From a virus, in the IMG/VR virus record IMGVR_UViG_3300042898_003677, positions 62,001 through 126,000 of that record: DNA of 64,000 nucleotides. The stretch is one strand, 5' to 3'. A program made the position numbers and the translations under genes. Shown here in pieces: positions 57,212-64,000 of the stretch; within the stretch, counting starts at the first letter, position 1; each line of letters begins with the position of its first letter. The notes below the pieces were generated by a model, which did no database searches, was not told where the DNA came from, and was given only the letters and a program-made list of their open reading frames with translations.

Positions 57212-59074
57212 TTACGAATTCAGCAACTTATCAAGTTCTTCACCCATTTTTCCTAAACTTTGTTGTCCAACACCTAAATCTAAAAATTTGTTACCATACA
57301 TATCACTCTCTAAAAGGATATTCATATCTCTATCCATTTTGGATTCTGGCGCTAACTCTGGCGCGCCAGCTTCAGGTGCCGGTGGTGGAGGAACCTCTCC
57401 ACCCGCTTCTGGCGCGGTCTCAAAACCACCGCCTCCACCTGCGAATATATCTTCACCTGGAGGTGGCGTTGTAGTCTCGCCTGCGGGTTCTTGACCTGTT
57501 GCTGGTAGATTACCTTGTTTGTTACCATAAAGTTTATCAATTGTATCAAAGATACCTGTTTTAGAAATAACTGTTGGTGTATTTTTAAGCTCTTCACCCA
57601 CAGCCTTTTCAAGTCTTTGTTGTAGTAGGTCAACTCTAATTTCTTCATCAGACCATTGGAATATATGTTTTTTGGCCCAAGTTGATGAGGTTGGTTGAAT
57701 ACCATTTCCTGGGTCAGTAACCATATCTTTATACAATAACATTTTTTCTTTCCAAATGTCAATCTTAAGAAGGTCTGCTTGTGTTGATGGGTTTGTTAAT
57801 CCCAATTCAAAATTAGATATCTCTTCTTCAAAACCTAAAAGGAACAAGTGAATAATTGCAATTTTATTCATTTCTTGAACCATAGATTTTTGAATTCTAT
57901 TAATGGTTCTTGCAAATCTGATATCCATCAGTGCCAAGCTTTTACCATCACCTACGGTTTCTTCAAATCCTAAAAATGCTTTTGGTATACGAAGTGCTGT
58001 AACAAGTTTCTTTTGAATATATTCAATATCTGCAATTTCAGATAAGTTCTGTGCACCAGGTAATGTGTCAATTGGACTTGGCGCTGCAGGGTCTCTTACA
58101 GGAATAAAATAATCTTGGTCAACCGCCATTTGGTTAAATCTCATATCTACGTTACCTGTTTTAGAATCAACAATTTGTTCTCTTTTAAACTTGTTGGCAA
58201 CACGTTGTACGTAAGCCTCAACATCATCGTCGTTCATATTTCCGACATATACTTTGAAGACCCTACGTTCAGGGGCTCTTGAAGTACGGTATATCAACAT
58301 CGCGTCCTCCGATAATAGAAGTTGTTTCCAAATTCTACGGGACTTTTCCAACATAGATGTACCATACGGCAATTTACGGTCATCACCCAATAATCTAAAG
58401 TGAGCAATTTCCCAAGGTTGGAATTCCATATTCTTTTCTTTCCAATAGAATTTCAATCCTTTATTTTTAGTGTAATCGTTACCTATGTTTGGAGATACTG
58501 AACCATCCATAAGTCCACTTTCAACCCTTTCAACTTCAATGTTTGGTAACTGAACACAACCAACAACACCCTTTTCAGGGTCCAATCTTAGATAAACAAA
58601 ATTGTCACCATACTTACAAGTGTTTCTAGTCCACATAGGTAAGTTAGTGTTAATATCTAAGTTATTATTGAATAAATCCGCTAATACAGATTTAATCCTT
58701 TTTGATTCTGAATAAATCTGTAATACAAAACCATCTTCATTAGGTGTTGTAGATTCTTCAGCGTAAATGTCTAAGGCTGCAGAAATTTCTGGAGTATACT
58801 CCATAGACTCATAGTCATAATAAGATGATAATCTATTTGGTTGGTAGTATACTGCTTGAGTGTATAAATTATTCTCTACCTTAGCAAATTGTCCTGCCAA
58901 GTAAGCGGTTTGTCTTGCTTGGAGTTTTTCCTTTTCATATTCGGCTTTATCGGTAGTTCTTAAAAGTTCTTTTTTATCAAACTTAAATACAGGAAAATCC
59001 TGATTCATTAACGCGTCAGGACCTAAGGCTCTACCTAATCTTTGCCAAACTGTAAATTGCTTATTTTCTGCCAT
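57212..59074 (-). CDS. gp20: portal protein, gp20-like
   Basis: A 620-residue portal (T4 gp20: 524). N-terminal WQRLGRALGPDALMNQDFPV, then LSSYYDYESMEYTPEISAAL and DIYAEESTTPNEDGFVLQIY, MWTRNTCKYGDNFVYLRLDP, HFRLLGDDRKLPYGTSMLEK, LSEDAMLIYRTSRAPERRVF, KSLALMDIRFARTINRIQKS; all are standard gp20 blocks. The C-terminal 110 residues form a Pro/Gly/Glu-rich disordered extension (EPAGETTTPPPGEDIFAGGG) not found in T4. It forms the dodecameric DNA gate. Its gene follows the terminase gene, inverse of strand but the same functional order as T4. Confidence 0.95.
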   Translation of the reverse strand: MAENKQFTVWQRLGRALGPDALMNQDFPVFKFDKKELLRTTDKAEYEKEKLQARQTAYLAGQFAKVENNLYTQAVYYQPNRLSSYYDYESMEYTPEISAALDIYAEESTTPNEDGFVLQIYSESKRIKSVLADLFNNNLDINTNLPMWTRNTCKYGDNFVYLRLDPEKGVVGCVQLPNIEVERVESGLMDGSVSPNIGNDYTKNKGLKFYWKEKNMEFQPWEIAHFRLLGDDRKLPYGTSMLEKSRRIWKQLLLSEDAMLIYRTSRAPERRVFKVYVGNMNDDDVEAYVQRVANKFKREQIVDSKTGNVDMRFNQMAVDQDYFIPVRDPAAPSPIDTLPGAQNLSEIADIEYIQKKLVTALRIPKAFLGFEETVGDGKSLALMDIRFARTINRIQKSMVQEMNKIAIIHLFLLGFEEEISNFELGLTNPSTQADLLKIDIWKEKMLLYKDMVTDPGNGIQPTSSTWAKKHIFQWSDEEIRVDLLQQRLEKAVGEELKNTPTVISKTGIFDTIDKLYGNKQGNLPATGQEPAGETTTPPPGEDIFAGGGGGFETAPEAGGEVPPPPAPEAGAPELAPESKMDRDMNILLESDMYGNKFLDLGVGQQSLGKMGEELDKLLNS

Positions 59075-59104
59075 ACTCTATAAAATTATTCAAACTAGTC
59101 TGAA

Positions 59105-59112
59105 TATAAATA
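59105..59112 (-). promoter_or_regulatory. late-type octamer TATTTATA
   Basis: Exact match 30 bases before the portal start; it touches the first bases of the terminase 3' end. Confidence 0.5.
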
Positions 59113-60879
59113 CTATCGAGAACCAAACAGCCATTTATATTTCTCATAATCATTTTTAGAGGGTTCATAATTCCTACTATGTTGTTGTTGATTCGGAAAT
59201 TGTGGTATTGACGGATTAAAATATTGTGAACTATCTTTATGTTCATTTACAGTTGTGGACCAAGAATCAATCATTGCTTTAGTGTGATTAACCACCTTAG
59301 TCAATGAAGGGAACGCCGCTTCAGCAGCATACAACGCCATTGAAATTGACATAATACAATCATCGTGATGTCCTCTTTGGTGGTCAGGTCTACCATTTAT
59401 GTATACAAATGTTCCCATTTCACCTAATAATCTACTTGACCTGACTTTAAAGTCGTGTCTAATTGCCTCCTCAAATGATGCAATGATTTGAACTCTTTTT
59501 GAATTAAAATTAATACCAGGTATTTTTTCATTTTGTTTAGGGTCATATTTCCATTTGTTGGTTAAGTCAACACCATCATAATAGAAATTTTTATACCCTA
59601 ATTCTTGTAATCTTCTTGATGTCGCAACACCCATACCCCCCGTTAAGTCAACAATACATAAAGCATTATACATTGTTCCCCACTTGTACGCAATCTCTGC
59701 TAATACATCGGGTGGTATTTTACCAACAAATTCTAAAACCTGTTCTCTTGAGTCAAAATCAATGATTTCAATACACGAGAAGTCTTCTGAATCTCCCCTT
59801 GATACATCAACACCCATCACATATTTGTGATTATTTTCAGGTTCTTTCCATATCCAAAGTTGGTTACCCATTAATTTGGCTGTTGGTTCTTTTACATCAT
59901 TCTCAGAAATTTTTTGGGTTAATAAAGAATCAAATACGTTATCACCTGAACCCAAGAAATTACATTCCAATTCCTGAGCAACTTTTCGTTTGTCGTACTT
60001 GAGTTTTTTAACCATACTCTCAAACCAACTTGAACAAGGTTTATATCCTTGTTCCATATATGTTTGAATTAGTTCAATATCTCTGTCGTATGGATTTTCA
60101 TCGGGTAATTGTCTTACAACGTCTTTGGGGTATTCTTCCTTATTTAACAAATAATGAACAATATCCTCACATTTAACCATATACAAATCTTTGGTATAAC
60201 GAGGGTCACGGAACCAATACATTGGCGTGATTTTGAAGTCGTTCATACCTCTTTGTGCTTGGTCGTAAATTTCGTAGTAAATCGGGTCGTATCCGTTAGG
60301 TGTTGATATTACAACAACTTTACCACCCGTAGATAGTGAGGCCATACAAGCCGCCCAGAAATCACTGTCAGCTTCAATAAACGCCGCCTCGTCAAATATT
60401 AATATCGTGGGGGTATAACCACGTAAGGCATCTTTAGATGTGGCAACCGCCTTAACTTCACATCCATTAGTTAATTTAAAGTGTCTGGCAGAGTTTTTTT
60501 CACCTGAGAACCCAATACCAACCCAGTTCGGCCATTGTTCCGTAAAAGCTCTAATTTTATTAGCAAATTCTACAGATGTTTCTAATTTATTGGCAATAAT
60601 AAGAATCTTTTCAGGTTTTTCTTTTCGAGCAAACGCTAATCGTTTACTTGCCCAACCTGCAGTAACCGTAGATACACCCGCCTGACGATACTTCAATGCA
60701 ATGTTTTCATTATACATTTCGTAATCGTTAACAAGTGTTACTTGGTCTTTAAATAATTCTAAGGGAACATACTTTGATACTGTGTTATCGTATGTTTGTA
60801 GATATGTTTTAAGAGCATAAGGAGTGCTTTTCATACACTTCTTATACTCTATTAAAACTTGTTCTTTTGTTAAACTCAT
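59113..60879 (-). CDS. gp17: terminase large subunit, gp17-like
   Basis: A 588-residue packaging motor (T4 gp17: 610). The Walker A region is ALKYRQAGVSTVTAGWA (residues 62-78), a deviant form in which T4's S-R-Q-L-G-K-T is R-Q-A-G-V-S-T. Walker B is TILIFDEAAF (Asp163, Glu164). A coupling motif follows at KVVVISTPNGYDP. The nuclease domain has VMGVDVSRGDSEDFSCIEII, IVDLTGGMGVATSR and GHHDDCIMSISMAL with the metal-binding Asp residues. All parts are in place. Its start overlaps the stop of the upstream structural gene by one base. Confidence 0.95.
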   Translation of the reverse strand: MSLTKEQVLIEYKKCMKSTPYALKTYLQTYDNTVSKYVPLELFKDQVTLVNDYEMYNENIALKYRQAGVSTVTAGWASKRLAFARKEKPEKILIIANKLETSVEFANKIRAFTEQWPNWVGIGFSGEKNSARHFKLTNGCEVKAVATSKDALRGYTPTILIFDEAAFIEADSDFWAACMASLSTGGKVVVISTPNGYDPIYYEIYDQAQRGMNDFKITPMYWFRDPRYTKDLYMVKCEDIVHYLLNKEEYPKDVVRQLPDENPYDRDIELIQTYMEQGYKPCSSWFESMVKKLKYDKRKVAQELECNFLGSGDNVFDSLLTQKISENDVKEPTAKLMGNQLWIWKEPENNHKYVMGVDVSRGDSEDFSCIEIIDFDSREQVLEFVGKIPPDVLAEIAYKWGTMYNALCIVDLTGGMGVATSRRLQELGYKNFYYDGVDLTNKWKYDPKQNEKIPGINFNSKRVQIIASFEEAIRHDFKVRSSRLLGEMGTFVYINGRPDHQRGHHDDCIMSISMALYAAEAAFPSLTKVVNHTKAMIDSWSTTVNEHKDSSQYFNPSIPQFPNQQQHSRNYEPSKNDYEKYKWLFGSR

Positions 60880-62183
60880 TATTTAGGACGGCTTAAGCCA
60901 AGTCCTGCTAAGAAATCATCAAAATCATCATCGTCATTGTCATCTGAACCACCATCTTCATTTTCATCGTAACTTTCGTATTCTTCTTTTACTTTGAAGG
61001 CAGTGTTCATCAAATCACGGAATTTATCAGTGGCTTTCTTATTTCTGTCTTTATCCTCTGAAATTACATCTCCAATAAGTCTAAGGAATTCGTCAGCAGG
61101 AAGTTTGTAAAGTTCCATTTGGAACCAGTTTATGATACCTTTATTCTCCTCCTCAAATACTTCATCAGGGAGTGAAAATCTTATCTTTTCAATAACTTGA
61201 GGACCAATTCTTAATGACCACGCCTCCATAGGAAGTGTATCAGTTTGACCCAAAACTTTTTCTCTCATAACAGGGTCTTGTGGTAATCCATAACGACCTT
61301 TAGCTTCTTCAAGACCTTTTAAAATTTCGTGACAAAGGATTGGGAATAACATACCCCAAGCCGAGATTGTAGTATCAGGTTTTTCTTCACCACCTTCATC
61401 TCCACCACCATCATCATCACTATTATCTTGTAATTCAACTTTTCCACCAACACCTTGTCCTGTTTGACTCATCATTTCGATAGCTCTTTCATCTGTAAAG
61501 TAGTTAAAGTCATTTACAGACATAATTAACAAATATGCATCGTATAGTTGTGGGTTGATAGCGTTAAGTGCTCTTCTTACAGATGGTTTTTGGAAAATAT
61601 AGTGACCTTTTTTAGCCGCCCCTTGAATAACAGCATTGATGATGTTTCTTTTGTGAGTTTCAAGTTCAAGTAATTCTTCATCAGTCATTACATCTGCATC
61701 GAAAGAAGACATTTCTAATTTTTGCTCAATTTCTTCTTCAACCTCATCATCAATTTCTTCGGCCTCCATACGGAAGTTATTCACATTGATTTGTTCACCT
61801 AAGTGTAAATCGAAGTTAAACCAATCCATTGGCATTTCAGACTCCTCAAGACACGCTTGTAGGGCTAAGTTTTTTAACTCATCAATATGTTGTTGTTCTA
61901 TTCTCCAAACTTGAGGAACCATTCTAAATGACTCTGCTTGTAACATTTGAAATAAGTTACGTGGAGTTACCAAAGTATCTTTACCTGTAACTGTACGTAA
62001 TTTATCAACAACTTGTTTAAAACGGTTAGTAACGAGTTTTTGAACGTCTTTTTCAGAACGTCTTAATGCAGGATTTTTTGCATATGGACTTTCAGGGTCA
62101 CCAAGTTTTCTTTCAAGACTTGGGTCCATTCTTTCAGGGTAATTCCCATAATCAATCTGTTCTTTAATTCTCTTATTTGCCAT
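60879..62183 (-). CDS. uncharacterised acidic structural-type protein
   Basis: A 434-residue protein, no family recognised. N-terminus PERMDPSLERKLGDPESPYA, a helical block (LVTNRFKQVVDKLRTVTGKD), an unbroken acidic middle (EEIDDEVEEEIEQKLEMSSF), ALNAINPQLYDAYLLIMSVN, a Gly/Asp-rich linker (DNSDDDGGGDEGGEEKPDTT), then AWGMLFPILCHEILKGLEEA and a poly-acidic tail near the end. Translational coupling to terminase suggests a role in packaging or head completion, possibly replacing a small terminase, but that is only positional. Confidence 0.6.
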   Translation of the reverse strand: MANKRIKEQIDYGNYPERMDPSLERKLGDPESPYAKNPALRRSEKDVQKLVTNRFKQVVDKLRTVTGKDTLVTPRNLFQMLQAESFRMVPQVWRIEQQHIDELKNLALQACLEESEMPMDWFNFDLHLGEQINVNNFRMEAEEIDDEVEEEIEQKLEMSSFDADVMTDEELLELETHKRNIINAVIQGAAKKGHYIFQKPSVRRALNAINPQLYDAYLLIMSVNDFNYFTDERAIEMMSQTGQGVGGKVELQDNSDDDGGGDEGGEEKPDTTISAWGMLFPILCHEILKGLEEAKGRYGLPQDPVMREKVLGQTDTLPMEAWSLRIGPQVIEKIRFSLPDEVFEEENKGIINWFQMELYKLPADEFLRLIGDVISEDKDRNKKATDKFRDLMNTAFKVKEEYESYDENEDGGSDDNDDDDFDDFLAGLGLSRPK

Positions 62184-62970
62184 TTTTCAAAAGTTTCATA
62201 ATTACTTGGATAACATCCTCTTTAGCTTTCTCTTTGTCAGATGCTTTAGGTGCAGGATTTTCACCCGGATTAGGGTTTTTTCCTGGGTGAGCAGGTCTTG
62301 TTCTTGGTTTTGTACCAGGTTTAACACCAGGTTTAACATCCGGTTTTGTAGGTGCGGTTGTTGGTTGTTCAGATAACATTTTCATAAAATCTCCTTTTGT
62401 CATTTTTGGTTGTAGATTTCTCTCCACCAAAGATACAATTTCTTTTTCAATTAAAGAAATGTAAGGGTCTTTTCCTTCTTTCAAAGATTGTTTTACATCT
62501 TTAACACACCTTTCATACTTGTTCTTTTGTTTTGCACTCCACTCACTTCTTTCAGTTGTTTTAAATTGTTTCCCTAATTGTGATGTACAAATAGCCCAAG
62601 CGTTATCTTTTGTTTTTTTATTTCCTTCAGTCATTTGACTTTCGGTTGGCATTCCGTCGCCATAATCATTATATCCGTCATCGGTAGATGGCCCTACTTG
62701 ATGTGGGTCTTGAGTCCTTGCACCTTTTTCAAAATCCATAGGGTCCTCTTCGTCTTCAGTCATTTCAGTTTCAACTTTAACATTGATTCCTTGCGAGGTC
62801 ATCTTTTTGATTTCTGTAGGGTCAGTACCCTTTTTAACAACAACAAGTCCCTGTTCAGATAACCCGAATTTTTTAAATAATGTAGTAATTTCAGATTCTT
62901 GTAAATTAAGAACTGTTTTAGGACTAAGTCCCATTTCAATTAACTTGAGAGCTTTTTTATTAGTTTTCAT
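62173..62970 (-). CDS. hypothetical structural-type protein with Pro-rich tail
   Basis: A 265-residue protein. Start KALKLIEMGLSPKTVLNLQE, then ITTLFKKFGLSEQGLVVVKK; middle acidic (ETEMTEDEEDPMDFEKGART); a conserved-looking segment NAWAICTSQLGKQFKTTERS then KYERCVKDVKQSLKEGKDPY; a helix ISLIEKEIVSLVERNLQPKM; and a Pro/Lys/Gly-rich tail. The A-W-A-I-C-T...C-V-K pair of Cys motifs is a small domain seen in other phage proteins of unknown role. ATG 62970 was preferred to 62994, which would extend the overlap with the upstream gene. Confidence 0.6.
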   Translation of the reverse strand: MKTNKKALKLIEMGLSPKTVLNLQESEITTLFKKFGLSEQGLVVVKKGTDPTEIKKMTSQGINVKVETEMTEDEEDPMDFEKGARTQDPHQVGPSTDDGYNDYGDGMPTESQMTEGNKKTKDNAWAICTSQLGKQFKTTERSEWSAKQKNKYERCVKDVKQSLKEGKDPYISLIEKEIVSLVERNLQPKMTKGDFMKMLSEQPTTAPTKPDVKPGVKPGTKPRTRPAHPGKNPNPGENPAPKASDKEKAKEDVIQVIMKLLKNGK

Positions 62971-63352
62971 AAACAAATTCTTTTTCAAATGCAAGAATTA
63001 AATCTTTTTCATAAAGTTTATCTTTTACTGAAGTCTCTTCTTCACCAAAAGAAAAAACTAATCTTGTATCACCCAAATAATCTACTTCCCAAGCCAATGC
63101 AATTACTCCGTCAACTGAATCGTGCATTGAGAAATAATCTGAGTTTTGGATTAGTTCAAATTTTGTATCAGTACCTTTAAGAACACCTACTTTTTTGATA
63201 AACTCTAAGTTTGGTGGAGAGGGATAACCATTTGCTGGTGAACTATCCCAAGAATCTCCCTCAACGTTTAAAGTATCAGAAAAAATAAACTCGTATAAAT
63301 TATCACCTTTATAGTCAGGACCAAGTCCATTCACATAAATTAGATAACTCAT
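62960..63352 (-). CDS. hypothetical protein
   Basis: A 130-residue acidic beta-rich protein (MSYLIYVNGLGPDYKGDNLY; FIFSDTLNVEGDSWDSSPA; VIALAWEVDYLGDTRLVFSF). No domain recognised. It overlaps the genes on both sides by a few bases, so it is part of one head-block transcript. Small single-domain structural protein is the most that can be said. Confidence 0.6.
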   Translation of the reverse strand: MSYLIYVNGLGPDYKGDNLYEFIFSDTLNVEGDSWDSSPANGYPSPPNLEFIKKVGVLKGTDTKFELIQNSDYFSMHDSVDGVIALAWEVDYLGDTRLVFSFGEEETSVKDKLYEKDLILAFEKEFVYEN

Positions 63353-64000
63353 AACAATAGACCTTCTTCAGATATTCTAACTTGTTTATTTTTATATTCA
63401 AACACCAAGTTATTCTTGTTTGTTTTTCCTATAAAATTATAAAAATTATTTTCTTCTAAAAATTTCTTAGCTGAAAGTTCTTGTTCGATAGTTTCAGACA
63501 ATCTTTCGATTTGAGTAACACTTTTTTTGGCGTTAGTCTTAACCTCATTCTTTCTTGACTCATACATCAATTTAGATTGTTTAACTTCAGAGTCAGAAAC
63601 TTCAAAATACTTACTTAAAACTTTGTCAATTTTAGATTCAGACATCGCATTTTCAAATGAATATGATTCTGTAGGTTCTTCAATTTCTACCTCACCTTCC
63701 ATATCATCCCCCATTGCAGGTTCTTCAACATCAATTTCATCTTCCATACCCATATCAGCACCTTCTTCTTCGGCACCCTCAAGTTTGGACATAATGTCTT
63801 CCAAGTCTTCTTCACTTAGTTCTGTTAAATCAACTGCAGATAAAACCATATTGATAACGTATTTGATGTCTTCAGAAGTCATACCTTCAGCGTTATCAAA
63901 AGTTCTCATTTTTTGAGTTAACTTACCAGTTAATTTTTGGATTGTCTTGAATGTAACCTCCTCGTCGTCAGCAGGCTCTTCAACATCCATCTCAGCGTCA
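63349..64000 (-). CDS. acidic prohead-core-like protein (partial; N-terminus beyond right edge)
   Basis: At least 216 residues are visible. The frame stays open to the window end, so the ATG at 63990 is probably internal. An acidic N-terminal part (DVEEPADDEEVTF; MSKLEGAEEEGADMGMEDEI) is followed by a helical basic part (KNEVKTNAKKSVTQIERLSE) and a small beta end (NLVFEYKNKQVRISEEG). The D-V/I-E-E-P-x repeat occurs at least three times. Composition is close to the gp22-like protein, so it may be another core or scaffold component. Confidence 0.65.
   Translation of the reverse strand, partial: DAEMDVEEPADDEEVTFKTIQKLTGKLTQKMRTFDNAEGMTSEDIKYVINMVLSAVDLTELSEEDLEDIMSKLEGAEEEGADMGMEDEIDVEEPAMGDDMEGEVEIEEPTESYSFENAMSESKIDKVLSKYFEVSDSEVKQSKLMYESRKNEVKTNAKKSVTQIERLSETIEQELSAKKFLEENNFYNFIGKTNKNNLVFEYKNKQVRISEEGLLL

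Noticed and set aside
1-64000. Prophage or integrative element
   Set aside because: No integrase, excisionase, repressor or attachment repeats seen; gene content is that of lytic T4-like phages.
1-64000. tRNA genes
   Set aside because: No gap is long enough with a cloverleaf-like pattern; the largest gaps (about 100-125 bases) hold promoters or terminators.

Overview
The window is a block of a large, AT-rich, T4-like (Straboviridae-related or 'far-T4') contractile-tailed phage genome. The sequence itself shows homologues of tail sheath gp18 (left edge), neck gp13, DNA polymerase gp43, late sigma gp55, major capsid gp23, scaffold gp22, prohead protease gp21, portal gp20 and large terminase gp17. 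No integrase, repressor, tRNA or CRISPR array was found, so it looks like a strictly lytic virus. A Bacteroidota (flavobacterial-type) host is inferred. Start codons almost never carry a Shine-Dalgarno sequence and are preceded instead by A/T-rich leaders, a DUF4494-like gene (a Bacteroidota family) is present, and the phage carries its own ribosomal protein bS21.

Layout. 1-2963 (minus): sheath, a probable sheath terminator (gp15-like), two small genes and a probable neck protein. 3012-8524 (plus): SNF2 helicase, a superoxide dismutase-nuclease-like fusion, neck gp13, a small structural gene and a glycosyltransferase. 8521-11509 (minus): an HsdS-like fragment and DNA polymerase, with a palindromic hairpin in its leader. 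11609-22476 (minus): four glycosyltransferases, then three mucin-like Thr/Pro-rich repeat proteins and a Cys-rich LamG-like fibre protein. 22528-25055 (plus): small structural or assembly proteins and a WYL-like domain protein. 25110-43659 (plus): a long, tightly packed operon. It holds glycosyltransferases, exonuclease and dUTPase, a sulfation set (sulfotransferase, APS kinase, HxGH nucleotidyltransferase, DUF2061), sugar-nucleotide and glycan genes (HAD-nucleotidyltransferase fusion, GT10 fucosyltransferase-like, cupin, DegT-like, GDP-mannose dehydratase), PhoH and the gp55-like sigma factor. 43677-49906 (plus): baseplate and tail structural genes. 49956-51305: small genes, one membrane-anchored. 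51353-64000 (minus, with a plus-strand bS21 gene): head morphogenesis in the order capsid, scaffold, protease, portal, terminase and further structural genes, running off the right edge.

How it may work together. The most striking theme is about 17-20 glycan-related genes around three proteins whose stalks are almost pure T-P-T-N/Q repeats. The gene beside these stalks, across one terminator, is a GT60/PF11397-type glycosyltransferase, a family known for O-alpha-GlcNAc transfer to Thr-rich mucins and to Skp1. My inference is that the phage builds glycosylated, possibly sulfated and deoxyhexose-bearing, mucin-like fibres. A second theme is takeover of expression: a gp55-like sigma factor, a recurring octamer TATTTATA just upstream of late genes, and a viral bS21. 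All family assignments come from reading motifs; no database search was run.
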